A stretch of DNA of 35,656 nt from Rhodospirillaceae bacterium UBA6608 (GTDB lineage Bacteria; Pseudomonadota; Alphaproteobacteria; Rhodospirillales_A; Casp-alpha2). The stretch spans positions 1 to 35,656 of the forward strand of contig DJHY01000070.1 of assembly GCA_002433335.1 (NCBI GenBank), given 5' to 3'. Position 1 is the stretch's first letter. Every line of letters starts with the position of its first letter. Below, in pieces: positions 7,810-16,847 of this stretch. The notes under the pieces are model-generated. The model was given only the letters and a program-made list of their open reading frames with translations, made no database searches and had not been told where the DNA came from. The position numbers and the translations under genes were made by a program.

Positions 7810-9020
7810 TACACGTACTCCTCTGACTCGACCAAGAAGCTGTCCAGATCGCCGGTCTGGAACCCGAGATAGATCGGCCCGCCGCCGGAACGGTAGATGT
7901 TGACCTTGGCGTTATAGACCTTGCGCGACAGACCGTGCTTGTCCTTCAGGACGTAGCGCTTGATCCCGAAATCGCCGGAGTCCAAGCGGTCGCCGGTCAG
8001 ATAGCATTGGATCGATTCAACGTTCTCGCCCGACAGCACCATGCCTTCCAGGTTGCTGAGGGATTGGCGCGTGCGCTCGATGAATTCCGCCGTTTCGAAG
8101 GGTTTGATCTCGCCCGTCTCGGTCTCGCGCAGATCGACGCGGAAATCGCCGACCAGAATCTGCCCCGGCAGGGCCTGATCGATCATCCGCGCCAGCTCGA
8201 TGGTCACGTCGCCGACGATGTAGCTGTAGACCGTGGGGCTGAGCCCTTCGGACTGATAGAACTCGTAATGGGGCCCGATGTGAAAGGCGGCGCGCAGACG
8301 CGGCGTGGTATTGGCCTTGCCCTTGGACCGGGCGATGGCGTTGTCGGCCAGGACCAGATGCATCAGGTGATAGAGATTGACGTTCGATTCGATGCTGCGG
8401 TCGCGGTTCCAGATATAGAACCCGTCGCCGGTGGTCGAGCGCGCGAACTGGATATCCAAATTCTTGGCCAGCATCTTGGAGAACGAGGCGTTGACCGAAT
8501 AGGCCAGGCTGTTCAACTGGGTCACCTGCTCCAACGGCGAGAACAGGGAAAAGCCGACGATGTCGAACAGGGCCACGGCCCCGTTGCGGATATAGGAAAT
8601 GCTGTAGCGGCGCACGACCGCTTCCAACAGCTCGTCGGTCAGGTCCACGCCGGGGGTGAAGCTGAGCTCGATCAAGCGCGGCTCGTAGCCGAAATACTTG
8701 GCGATGGTGTCGAAGCCCTCTTCGTCGGTCAGGGTCGTACCGGCGATGACCTCGTCCACGAATTGCAGGCTATCGGGGGCTTCGTCGGCCGTGCGCGCGG
8801 CCATCTCGCCCAGGATGTAATGGGGAATGACCAGCACGCGAATGCCCTGCCCCGCATGCGTCCAGGCCAGAACCATGTTGCGGCCCAGGCCCCACAGGCG
8901 ATGAAGTTCCTTGTCCAGCTCTTCGATACGGCTGCGCTGCGCGGCCGACAGTTCGTCAAGCGACGCCGGATCGAGAACCGGGGGACTCGTGAAGTCCGTG
9001 TCGGAAATTCTGTCGTTCAT
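7809..9020 (-). CDS. Protein with degenerate class III nucleotide cyclase domain
   Basis: This 403-residue protein has an N-terminal region of about 145 residues without a recognised family, a cyclase-homology domain at about 146-300 and a C-terminal extension. In the cyclase domain GAVALFDIVGFS supplies Asp153 and STTGDGFYIW supplies Asp199, matching the two metal-binding Asp of class III adenylate/guanylate cyclases, and HIGPHY matches the HxG strand. The transition-state Asn is not present: the usual NxxxR is replaced by I274-x3-R278 in GDVTIELARMI. It may be a cyclase with altered chemistry or a nucleotide sensor. I use ATG 9020; a TTG lies one codon earlier. It is coupled to the RidA-family gene. 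Confidence 0.75.
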   Translation of the reverse strand: MNDRISDTDFTSPPVLDPASLDELSAAQRSRIEELDKELHRLWGLGRNMVLAWTHAGQGIRVLVIPHYILGEMAARTADEAPDSLQFVDEVIAGTTLTDEEGFDTIAKYFGYEPRLIELSFTPGVDLTDELLEAVVRRYSISYIRNGAVALFDIVGFSLFSPLEQVTQLNSLAYSVNASFSKMLAKNLDIQFARSTTGDGFYIWNRDRSIESNVNLYHLMHLVLADNAIARSKGKANTTPRLRAAFHIGPHYEFYQSEGLSPTVYSYIVGDVTIELARMIDQALPGQILVGDFRVDLRETETGEIKPFETAEFIERTRQSLSNLEGMVLSGENVESIQCYLTGDRLDSGDFGIKRYVLKDKHGLSRKVYNAKVNIYRSGGGPIYLGFQTGDLDSFLVESEEYV

Positions 9021-9129
9021 CAACCCACACTAACCAGCCAACCCCATTGGCCAGGTGCAACAGTGTAACGACGAGGCCCCCGCCCGCACAAGTCGTTGAT
9101 TTTGCTTAATTGAGTGATATCGAATGCAG

Positions 9130-9453
9130 CTAGGCCAGCTTGACCGCCGTGCCGTTGGCGCTGACCATCAACATGCAGGTCTTTTCCGAGGAAATGGTTT
9201 CGTAATCCAAGTCGACGGCGATCACGGCATCCGCGCCCAGGGCCGCGGCCTGGGCCTGCATGTCTTCCAGGGCAAAAGCCTTGGCCTTTTGCAACTCGCC
9301 TTCATAGGCGCCGGACCGTCCGCCGACGATGTCGCGGATACCGGCGAAGAAGTCCTTGAAGATATTGGTGCCCATGACCGCATCGCCGGAGACGATCCCC
9401 AGATAAGCAGCGACCTTGCGGTCTTCGACGGAATCGGTGGTGGTGATGATCAT
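9130..9453 (-). CDS. YbjQ/UPF0145-family protein
   Basis: This 107-residue protein matches the YbjQ family (putative heavy-metal-binding domain, pentameric fold in known structures, function unknown). Characteristic parts are [31 protein letters not shown] and [19 protein letters not shown] in successive order, with the C-terminal end [14 protein letters not shown]; these segments carry the family's conserved Gly, Asp and Arg residues. The start is the ATG at 9451-9453 because AGGAG sits seven bases upstream; upstream codons belong to the end of the ABC1 gene. It is the last gene of the pepF operon, 40 bases after the kinase stop. Confidence 0.88.
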   Translation of the reverse strand: MIITTTDSVEDRKVAAYLGIVSGDAVMGTNIFKDFFAGIRDIVGGRSGAYEGELQKAKAFALEDMQAQAAALGADAVIAVDLDYETISSEKTCMLMVSANGTAVKLA

Positions 9454-9493
9454 GGAAATCTCCTGTGCAAATGGATCGTCGGTCATTCGGTCG

Positions 9494-10849
9494 TCAGTAA
9501 ACGGGGGGAACACCCGATAGTTCAAGGGCTTTCGCCTGCCGCGCGCGCAACGCCTCCAGATCGAAATCATCGATCAGGTCGTGGAACTGGCGGTGCCAAT
9601 TGATTTCGGCGCCCAGATGCGTGAACACGCTGCCCAGGCCGATGGCCGCGCGGTCCATCAAGACGAACTCGCGCGGCGGCGTGACCCCGCCCAGTTCCCG
9701 CAGCCGCCGGTGGACCTTGGCCGCGACCCCGGCGCCATAGGACGTGCCGCTGGTTTCCTGAATGCTCTGCACCTTGTCGGCCAGCAATGGGCCATACAGG
9801 AACCGCGCCCATTCGTTCAGCACCGCGATCATCTCGTCCGACAGATTGCTGAAGCCCCAGGTCTCGTAGGCATGAACGGCCAGGGCCGTGTCGTCGTCGC
9901 GCAGCGCCTTATACAAATCGATCACCGCGCCGACGAATTCCGGACGGAACACGCGGATGCAGCCGAAGTCGAGCAGGTTCACGCTCCCGTCCGGGCGCAC
10001 CGAATAATTGCCCAGGTGCGGATCGCCGTGAATAACGCCGAAGAAATAGAACGGCACGTACCAGGCGCGGAACATGTTCAGGGCGACGGCGTTACGCCGC
10101 TCCAGATCGGCGGAAACCTGATCCATCAACGGCGCGCCGTCCAGCCACCCCATGGTCAACAGCCGCGCGGTCGATAGGTCGTCCAGCAGGTCCGGGACAT
10201 GCACGCCCGCTTCGTCCGTCAGCATCGCGCGATAGAGCGCCATGTTCCGGGCCTCGCGACCATAGTCCAGCTCCTCGCGCAGGCGTTCCGACAGTTCCAG
10301 ATGAATCTGCGTCGGGTCGATGGCCTTGTCATAGCGGCGATAGATGCCGAATACGGCCTTCAACTGCTTCAGGTCCGCCTCGACCGCCGAGGCCATGTCC
10401 GGGTACTGAATCTTGCAGGCCAGATCGCGCCCGTCCAACGACACCGCGCGATGGACCTGGCCCAGCGACGCCGCCGCCGCGGCCTCGCGCTCGAACGATT
10501 TGAACCGGCCTTGCCAATCAGGCCCCAGTTCAGACGCCATACGCCGCCGCACGAAGGCCCAACCCATGGGCGGGGCGCTGGATTGCAGCTTGCGCAGCTC
10601 CGAGACGTATTCTTCCGGCAACAGGTCCGGCACGGTGGCGAGGATCTGCGCCACCTTCATCAACGGCCCTTTCAGCCCACCCAGGGCGGCCTGCAAATCG
10701 GCCGCATGGGCGCCCTTGTCCAGTTCCAGTCCGAACAGGCGATTGCCCGCCAGCTTCGCCGCCAGGCCGCCGACCGTACCGCCGACCCGGGCGTAGCGAC
10801 GCATGCGTCCGCCCATGGTGTTGCGATCAGACGGGTCTCGGTCAGCCAT
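9494..10849 (-). CDS. ABC1/AarF-family atypical kinase
   Basis: This 451-residue protein belongs to the ABC1/UbiB/COQ8 family of atypical kinases, linked to ubiquinone synthesis and lipid homeostasis. The order of motifs is [15 protein letters not shown] (the KxGQ region, with Ala in place of Gly), [13 protein letters not shown] (Ala-rich loop), CKIQYP with the ATP-binding Lys, [12 protein letters not shown] (catalytic loop) and LLDFGCIR (DFG metal site). All kinase residues are present. I chose ATG 10849 with GGGTGA upstream; GTG 10858 is an alternative. The gene overlaps the upstream hydrolase by 8 bases, so it is cotranscribed with it and pepF. Confidence 0.88.
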   Translation of the reverse strand: MADRDPSDRNTMGGRMRRYARVGGTVGGLAAKLAGNRLFGLELDKGAHAADLQAALGGLKGPLMKVAQILATVPDLLPEEYVSELRKLQSSAPPMGWAFVRRRMASELGPDWQGRFKSFEREAAAAASLGQVHRAVSLDGRDLACKIQYPDMASAVEADLKQLKAVFGIYRRYDKAIDPTQIHLELSERLREELDYGREARNMALYRAMLTDEAGVHVPDLLDDLSTARLLTMGWLDGAPLMDQVSADLERRNAVALNMFRAWYVPFYFFGVIHGDPHLGNYSVRPDGSVNLLDFGCIRVFRPEFVGAVIDLYKALRDDDTALAVHAYETWGFSNLSDEMIAVLNEWARFLYGPLLADKVQSIQETSGTSYGAGVAAKVHRRLRELGGVTPPREFVLMDRAAIGLGSVFTHLGAEINWHRQFHDLIDDFDLEALRARQAKALELSGVPPVY

Positions 10850-11654
10850 AATGTTCACCCAGCCAATCGGCGATGAAGGCCGCGGCCTCTTTCCAATGTT
10901 CCTCGAGCATCACCGCATGGCCCATGCGTTCGAAGATATGGGCCTGGGTTCCCAGAAACGCCGCCGTTCCGTGAACGAAGGCAGTCGGGATTAGCTTGTC
11001 CCATTCCGCGCCCAGGACCAACACCGGCTTCCCCCGCAATCCGCCGATCGGCGGGAACAAGACCGAATTCAGCTCGATCACGGCCCGCTGGCTTTCCATC
11101 TGGAATTTGGGCAACAGCTTGGCCGAGATTTCCCTGGGAACATGATCATCGAAGATCGCTTCGTGCAACGTTTCCGGCAGGTTGAAAGTCGTCCCGAAGG
11201 ACTGCACGGCGGCAATTTCCCATAGCAGCATGGGCTTCGACATCGCCAGCATGACCGACGGCCCCGCCAGCCCCGTCGGCGGCACGGTGGAGAGCAGAAC
11301 CGCCCCCGCGATCTCGCGGCTCATGGCGACGCGCTGGGCAATGAAACCGCCCATGGAGTGGCCGACCAGCACCGGCGGGCGCGGCAGTTCATCGACCACC
11401 ACGTTGACCGCGGTGACGAAATCCTCGATCCCGAAATCATGCAGCTGCTTGTGATCCGGCATGCCCTTGCGCCCGGGCAGGTTTATGGCATGACAGGAAA
11501 ACCCGCGTTCAGCGAAGAACTCCAGGAAGTGTTCTTCCCAGGTCCATGCGCCAACGAAAGCCCCATGGATAAACAGCAAGGGCGGATAATTGGATTTCTC
11601 GGGCGCCGGGCCGGCACGCACGACCGACGGCAAGGCGCCGGAGGCATCGGCCAC
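10842..11654 (-). CDS. Alpha/beta-fold hydrolase
   Basis: This protein of 270 residues is a single-domain alpha/beta hydrolase. It has the oxyanion strand LLFIHGAFVGAWTW, the nucleophile elbow VLVGHSMGGFIAQR (GHSMGG, Ser), an acid in LGAEWDKLIP and the His in MGHAVMLEEHW, so the triad is complete. The start is a GTG at 11652-11654, two bases after the pepF stop; the frame is open further upstream but that part lies entirely inside pepF. It overlaps the start of the ABC1 gene. The substrate cannot be read from the sequence. It is soluble and has no signal peptide. Confidence 0.85.
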   Translation of the reverse strand: MADASGALPSVVRAGPAPEKSNYPPLLFIHGAFVGAWTWEEHFLEFFAERGFSCHAINLPGRKGMPDHKQLHDFGIEDFVTAVNVVVDELPRPPVLVGHSMGGFIAQRVAMSREIAGAVLLSTVPPTGLAGPSVMLAMSKPMLLWEIAAVQSFGTTFNLPETLHEAIFDDHVPREISAKLLPKFQMESQRAVIELNSVLFPPIGGLRGKPVLVLGAEWDKLIPTAFVHGTAAFLGTQAHIFERMGHAVMLEEHWKEAAAFIADWLGEHYG

Positions 11655-11656
11655 GC

Positions 11657-13486
11657 CTAAGCGTCCTGTTCCAACTCGTCGACGAAGCCCGACAGCATGG
11701 ACAGGCCGCGATGCCAGAATTCCGGATCGGACGCGTCCAGCCCGAACGGCGCCAACAGCTCCTTGTGCCGCAGGGTGCCGCCCGCCCGGAGCATGTCCAG
11801 GTACTTGGCCTGGAAGCCCGGATGCCCGCCCTGGAACACGTCGTACAGCGAGTTCACCAAGCAATCACCGAAGGCGTAGGCGTAGACGTAGAACGGCACA
11901 TGGATGAAGTGCGAAATATAGGCCCAGTAGTGCTGGTATTCGTCGTCGTAACGGAATGCCGAGCCCAGGCTTTCAGTCTGAACTTCCATCCAGATTTCAC
12001 CCAGCCGCTCGGGCGACAGTTCACCCTTGGCGCGCTCGGCATGGACCTTGGTCTCGAACATGTGGAAGGCGACCTGCCGAACCACCGTGTTGATCATGTC
12101 TTCGACCTTGCCGGCCAGCATCACGCGGCGGCGGCCCGGGTCGGTCTCACCCGCCAGCATGGCGCGGAAGGTCAGCATCTCGCCGAACACCGAGGCCGTC
12201 TCGGCCAGGGTCAGCGGCGTATCGGCCAAAAGGTTGCCCTGCGGGGCGGCCAGGACCTGATGCACGCCATGGCCCAACTCGTGGGCCAGGGTCATGACGT
12301 CACGCGCCCGGCCGTGGAAGTTCATCAGGATATAGGGATGGGCCGACGGCACCGTCGGATGGGCGAACGCGCCGGAATCCTTGCCCGCGGAGGGCGGGGC
12401 GTCGATCCAACGTTTGTCGAAGAACTGTTCGGCGATGGACGCCATGTCGGGGGTGAAGCCGCGATAGGCGCCAAGCACCGTATCCCGCGCCTCGTCCCAC
12501 GAATATTTGCGGTCGGCGGTATCGGGCAGCGGCGCGTTGCGGTCCCAATAATCCATCTGCTCGACGCCGAACCATTTGGCCTTCAGCTTGTAATAACGAT
12601 GCGACAGCTTGGGAAAGCTCTCGCGCACGGCGGTGGTCAGGGCGTCCACGACCTCGTCCTCGACCTGGTTCGCCAGGTTGCGATAGGACACCGGGCGCGG
12701 ATAGCCGCGCGCCTTGTCGTCGATGGCCTTGTCCTTGACCAGGGTGTTGTAGGTCAGCGAGAACAGCTTGATATTATCGCCCAGACCCTTGCCCACGGCC
12801 TTGGCCGCTTTCCGGCGGACCTCGCCGTCGGTATCGCTCAGACGGTTGAGCGCCGCCGACAGGGTCAAATCCTCGCCGTCGACCGGAAAGCGCATGCCCG
12901 CCAGGGTTTCCTCGAACAGTCGGTTCCAGGCCGCCGCCCCGGTGACGTGGCGTTCGTGAAGGGCCTGCTCCAACTCGTCCGACAGCTGATAGGGGCGGAA
13001 GGCGCGCAGGTCGCGCAGCCAGGGCGCGTAGCGGGCAAGTTCGTCGCTTTCCGCCATCTGCGCGTCCAGCCGCGCATCGTCGATCCGGTTCAGTTCCAGG
13101 GTGAAGAACAGGGTCAGGCTGGAGATATCCGTGCAGCGCTCGGACATGGATTGTTGAAACCGCGCGCTGGCGCCGTCTTCCATATTCTCGGCGAACTTCA
13201 ACCCGGCGAAGCTCATGACCCGGCCCAGCTTTTCGCCGATGGCTTCATAATCGGCCACGGCCTTGCCCAGGTCCGCGCCCGACAGATCGGCCAAGCGGCC
13301 CTTATAGGCATCCGAAAAGGCCTTGGCCGCGCCCTCGGCCCAGGTCAGGTCCGCCTCGATCGCCGGATCGTCCGGACCTTTGTACAGGTCGGTCAGATTC
13401 CAGCGGGGCAGATCCTCGGCCACGGCGGCGGCGGCGCTGTCGGGGGCGCGAAGGGCGAAACGGTCGAAATGGCGAACATCTGTCAT
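11657..13486 (-). CDS. pepF: Oligoendopeptidase F (M3B family metallopeptidase)
   Basis: This 609-residue protein is the cytoplasmic zinc peptidase PepF, which cleaves short peptides. The zinc site is HELGH at residues 402-406 (LAHELGHGVHQVLA), with the third ligand expected in TLAETASVFGE about 25 residues later. The N-terminal helical M3 domain begins at WNLTDLYKGPDDPAIEADL, a typical PepF opening, and the C-terminal part has YYAYAFGDCLVNSLY-like helices (VYAYAFGDCLVNSL). AGGGAT precedes the ATG. It is the first gene of the operon with the hydrolase, the ABC1 kinase and the YbjQ-type gene, and is divergent from the acyl-CoA synthetase gene, 88 bases away. Confidence 0.93.
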   Translation of the reverse strand: MTDVRHFDRFALRAPDSAAAAVAEDLPRWNLTDLYKGPDDPAIEADLTWAEGAAKAFSDAYKGRLADLSGADLGKAVADYEAIGEKLGRVMSFAGLKFAENMEDGASARFQQSMSERCTDISSLTLFFTLELNRIDDARLDAQMAESDELARYAPWLRDLRAFRPYQLSDELEQALHERHVTGAAAWNRLFEETLAGMRFPVDGEDLTLSAALNRLSDTDGEVRRKAAKAVGKGLGDNIKLFSLTYNTLVKDKAIDDKARGYPRPVSYRNLANQVEDEVVDALTTAVRESFPKLSHRYYKLKAKWFGVEQMDYWDRNAPLPDTADRKYSWDEARDTVLGAYRGFTPDMASIAEQFFDKRWIDAPPSAGKDSGAFAHPTVPSAHPYILMNFHGRARDVMTLAHELGHGVHQVLAAPQGNLLADTPLTLAETASVFGEMLTFRAMLAGETDPGRRRVMLAGKVEDMINTVVRQVAFHMFETKVHAERAKGELSPERLGEIWMEVQTESLGSAFRYDDEYQHYWAYISHFIHVPFYVYAYAFGDCLVNSLYDVFQGGHPGFQAKYLDMLRAGGTLRHKELLAPFGLDASDPEFWHRGLSMLSGFVDELEQDA

Positions 13487-13574
13487 GACTTGAATCCCTT
13501 CGGTGCATCCGTATTGTTCTCAAAGGATATAGAGTGGTTGCGCCCTAACGACAACCGGAGGAAACACACGGAAT

Positions 13575-15362
13575 ATGACCAGCTATGACTGGCCGAACCT
13601 GGCCGCGATGTTTTACGCCCAAGCCGCCAAGCTGGGCGACCGGCCGTTCCTGTGGGAAAAATCCGATGGTGCGTACAAACCGCTGAGTTGGGGCGACACC
13701 GCCGCGCGCGTTTCGCAGCTGGCGCGGGGCCTGCAATCCCTGGGCGTTAAGCCGGGCGACCGCATCGTCCTGGTGGCGGAAAACCGGGCCAATTGGCTGA
13801 TCGCCGACGTCGCAACGATGACCGCGGGCGCGATCACCACCCCGGCCTATATCACCAATACGGAAGCCGACCACCTGCATATCCTGGACGATTCCGACGC
13901 CGTCGGGGTGATCGTTTCGACCAAGCGCCTGGCCGACCGCCTGTTCCCGGCGGCGCATCGGGCGGATTCCTGCAAGTTCGTGATCACCATGGACCGGGTC
14001 AATCTATTGCAGGCCCTGAATTTCGACCTTCATGCCTGGGACGATGTCCTGGCGATGGGTCAGGCGGGCCATGACAACATGGTCGAGGCCGCCAACGCCC
14101 TGTCGATCGACGATACGGCCTGCATCATCTACACCTCCGGCACGGGCGGAAAGCCCAAGGGCGTGATGCTGTCGCACAAGGCGATCCTGCATAACGTCGC
14201 CGGGGCCAAGGACGCGCTGGAAGAAATCGGCCTGGGTGGCGACGTGTTCCTGTCGTTCCTGCCGCTCAGCCATTCCTATGAACATACGGCGGGGCAGTTC
14301 TTCCCGATCACCATCGGAGCCGAAATCTACTATTCCGAAGGCGTCGAACACCTGGTCCGCAACATGGCCGAGGCCCGACCGACGATCATGACCGCCGTGC
14401 CGCGCCTGTACGAAAGCATGCGCGGGCGGATCGAACGCGGCATCGAACAAGCCGGCGGGGCCAAGGCCAAGCTGTTCCGCAAGGCGCTGGACCTGGGCAC
14501 GCGGCGCTATCACGATCCCCATTCCCTGGGCTTCTGCGCGCGCATTCAGGACGCGATCCTGGACAAGCTGGTCCGGGCCAAGGTCAAGGCCCGGTTCGGC
14601 GGGCGGCTCAAGGCCCTGGTATCCGGCGGAGCCCCCTTGAACCCCGAGGTCGGAATCTATTTCACCGCCCTGGGCCTGCGCATCCTGCAAGGCTACGGCC
14701 AGACGGAATCCGCGCCGGTCATCAGCGTCAACCGCCCGTCGAAGGTCAAGATGCATACCGTCGGCCCGCAGGTGAAGAACACCGAGTTGAAGATCGCCGA
14801 GGACGGGGAAATCCTGGTCCGCGGCGATCTGGTGATGCAGGGCTATTGGCGCAACGACGACGCCACCCGCGAAGTGATCAAGGACGGCTGGCTGCACACC
14901 GGCGACATCGGCCATCTGGACGACGACGGCTATCTGGTCATCACCGACCGCAAGAAGGACATCATCGTCAATTCCGGCGGCGACAACATCGCGCCGCAGC
15001 GGGTCGAGGGCATCATCATCCTGGAGCCCGAATTCGCCCAGGCCATGGTCTACGGCGACAAGCGCCCTCATCTGGTCGCCCTGGTCGTGCCCGACGACGA
15101 CTGGCTGAGCGAATGGGCCAAGGCCAACGGCAAGCAGGGCGGGCTCAACGCCCTGGCCGCCGACCCGGACCTGCACAAGGCCCTGGGCGCGGCCATGGAG
15201 CGGGTCAACGGCAAGCTCAACACCATCGAAAAGGTCCGCCGCTTCATCGTCGCCGACGAACCCTTCACGGTCGACAACGAACAAATGACCCCGACCCTCA
15301 AGGTCCGCCGCCACGTCATCCGCGAGGTCTATGGCGAGCGGTTGATCAAGCTGTACGGCTAA
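13575..15362 (+). CDS. Long-chain acyl-CoA synthetase (AMP-forming)
   Basis: This 595-residue member of the ANL superfamily activates a fatty acid to acyl-AMP and then acyl-CoA. The P-loop is YTSGTGGKPKGVMLSH starting at Tyr186, LQGYGQTESAPV gives the A5 motif, GWLHTGDIGHLDDDGYLVI the A7 motif with the ribose-binding Asp, and DRKKDIIVNSGGDNIAPQ the hinge. The C-terminal catalytic Lys region is PTLKVRRH. Length and motif spacing resemble the long-chain (FACL, yeast Faa/ACSL-like) group more than short E. coli FadD. GGAGGA lies 12-13 bases before the ATG. Its divergent position next to pepF suggests a shared promoter region at 13487-13574. Confidence 0.9.
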   Translation: MTSYDWPNLAAMFYAQAAKLGDRPFLWEKSDGAYKPLSWGDTAARVSQLARGLQSLGVKPGDRIVLVAENRANWLIADVATMTAGAITTPAYITNTEADHLHILDDSDAVGVIVSTKRLADRLFPAAHRADSCKFVITMDRVNLLQALNFDLHAWDDVLAMGQAGHDNMVEAANALSIDDTACIIYTSGTGGKPKGVMLSHKAILHNVAGAKDALEEIGLGGDVFLSFLPLSHSYEHTAGQFFPITIGAEIYYSEGVEHLVRNMAEARPTIMTAVPRLYESMRGRIERGIEQAGGAKAKLFRKALDLGTRRYHDPHSLGFCARIQDAILDKLVRAKVKARFGGRLKALVSGGAPLNPEVGIYFTALGLRILQGYGQTESAPVISVNRPSKVKMHTVGPQVKNTELKIAEDGEILVRGDLVMQGYWRNDDATREVIKDGWLHTGDIGHLDDDGYLVITDRKKDIIVNSGGDNIAPQRVEGIIILEPEFAQAMVYGDKRPHLVALVVPDDDWLSEWAKANGKQGGLNALAADPDLHKALGAAMERVNGKLNTIEKVRRFIVADEPFTVDNEQMTPTLKVRRHVIREVYGERLIKLYG

Positions 15363-15477
15363 CCCTCCTCCCTTATTAGGCCATCATCACGGCACTGCCC
15401 TTCCTCTGCCGCCCGCGTCCCGGCGACGGGCGTATTTGTGTGCCTTCTAAGTAATAGGAAAAAATACTCATTTTCGC

Positions 15478-15507
15478 TTGACATTCCCAACTCAGCGCCC
15501 GTATATG
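15478..15507 (+). promoter_or_regulatory. Sigma70-like promoter
   Basis: TTGACA at 15478-15483 is followed after 18 bases by TATATG (15502-15507), a near-consensus housekeeping promoter with an AT-rich stretch down to the ribosome binding site (GGAGA, 15538-15542) of the gene at 15548. Such a good match is unusual in this GC-rich window and fits a recently acquired gene. A second TATATG at 15512-15517 could act as an alternative -10. Confidence 0.6.
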
Positions 15508-15547
15508 GCGATATATGTTCTTATTTTGTTCTTTTTTGGAGACGTAA

Positions 15548-16801
15548 ATGGCGCGCTACCCCTCGTCCACTCCCGGATTTCGGAAAAGCCTTTTGGACGG
15601 CGACACCGGGGCCGCTCCCTTGGTCCGACTGGCTCCGCCCCTGTTGTCAGATGTCGTCGGGCCCGGGGGCGTCAATCAACTGGACGACGTCTCCCGCGTC
15701 GAAGCGCTATTGACCCGGACGGCCCTGCTGACGCCGAAGGCCCAAGCGGCGCAAGGGCAGTACGATCAAAGCGTCGAAGGCGCGTTGCGGTCGTTCCAGA
15801 AACAGCGGGGGTTGAAAGCCGATGGCCTGTTGAACCCGGGCGGCCCGACCGAACGGGCGCTGCGCGCCCAGGCGGATCAACTCTCAGGCGAAGCACCGCC
15901 GCCGCACCGCCCCCAGCTCCGGGGATTGGACGGCGCGGCCGTGGCCGAGAATGCCCGCGCCGTCACCCATCTCGTCACGACCGGCAACGACGGTCTGTAC
16001 CCGGACCTGTTGTCCGAAACGGCGCAGGGGTCGCGGGCCGGACGTTCGCAGGTCACGGATTTCTTCGCCCAATTGATGCGCACCGACCACGACCGGGCCG
16101 GGCAACTGCGCGCAAAGATGGGCCTGGCCGACGATGAAGACCGCCAACTGTTCACCGAGGTCGAAGGCATCCTAGCCGCCGATGCCTTCGACGACGGCAA
16201 ACGCCGCCTGTCCGAATTCGCCAGCCCCCTGGGCAATGCCGACGACAACGACGACGATGGCGATGACGGAATCGATAATGGGGACGATGGCAGCGACACC
16301 CCGCCGCCCTACGACCCGGATCACCCCCAACCCGGCGATCCGGATGATCCCGATGAACCGGACGATCCGGGACACCCCAAAGACCCGAAACCACCGGAAA
16401 AACCGAAGCCGGGAATACAGGAATGCGAACGACTTCGTGCTGAATTAAACGCAGCATCATCAAACCTTAACAGGGCGCGGCAGGCGTTTGACAAAGCGTC
16501 AGAAGAGTTTCGCGAAGCGTCCATCCTGGTTAAACAAAAATGGCAAGAGTTGCTCCGCACGTTACCACAGGCTGCCATCGGCATTGTCACTCTGATCAAC
16601 GACATCAGGAAGCTCCGCATTCCCCGAGACATCGTCCTTCCAAGTGAGGCGTTAGAGGCCTATGACGCATACAAGCTCGCGGAAGGAGAGGCCGAAAAAG
16701 CTCTAGACAATCTACACGCCGCCGAATCTGAACTAAAGGAACGGCAGAATATATATGCGAACATAATGCAAAAAATAGAATCCATAGGCTGTTCAATTTA
16801 G
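15548..16801 (+). CDS. Peptidoglycan-binding-like protein with D/P-rich linker and helical C-terminus
   Basis: This 417-residue protein has three distinct parts. Residues about 30-105 resemble a peptidoglycan-binding module (VGPGGVNQLDDVSRVEALL, then YDQSVEGALRSFQKQRGLKADG). Residues about 230-288 are an extreme Asp/Pro-rich linker (repeated DDxD, PDDPDEPDDP). Residues 289-417 are almost wholly helical: two coiled-coil-like stretches (LNAASSNLNRARQAFDKASEEF and AEGEAEKALDNLHAAESELKE, given here as landmarks) around a hydrophobic segment LPQAAIGIVTLIND. No signal peptide is visible. The GC content falls sharply in the C-terminal part. Together with the small exported protein just downstream, the layout recalls a modular toxin with its immunity gene, but no toxin family is recognised. 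Confidence 0.7.
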   Translation: MARYPSSTPGFRKSLLDGDTGAAPLVRLAPPLLSDVVGPGGVNQLDDVSRVEALLTRTALLTPKAQAAQGQYDQSVEGALRSFQKQRGLKADGLLNPGGPTERALRAQADQLSGEAPPPHRPQLRGLDGAAVAENARAVTHLVTTGNDGLYPDLLSETAQGSRAGRSQVTDFFAQLMRTDHDRAGQLRAKMGLADDEDRQLFTEVEGILAADAFDDGKRRLSEFASPLGNADDNDDDGDDGIDNGDDGSDTPPPYDPDHPQPGDPDDPDEPDDPGHPKDPKPPEKPKPGIQECERLRAELNAASSNLNRARQAFDKASEEFREASILVKQKWQELLRTLPQAAIGIVTLINDIRKLRIPRDIVLPSEALEAYDAYKLAEGEAEKALDNLHAAESELKERQNIYANIMQKIESIGCSI

Positions 16802-16847
16802 GCTGATAAAATATCAACTTTTCGACGTGTTTGCTCCGAGGTGATGG

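Noticed and set aside
11711..13588. A 625-codon open frame on the plus strand antisense to pepF
   Set aside because: pepF on the minus strand has its zinc motif and full length; the antisense product looks random.
15411..15437. GC-rich hairpin after the acyl-CoA synthetase gene as a terminator
   Set aside because: The stem GCCCG...CGGGC is interrupted and the following T run is only three or four bases, so it cannot be called with confidence.
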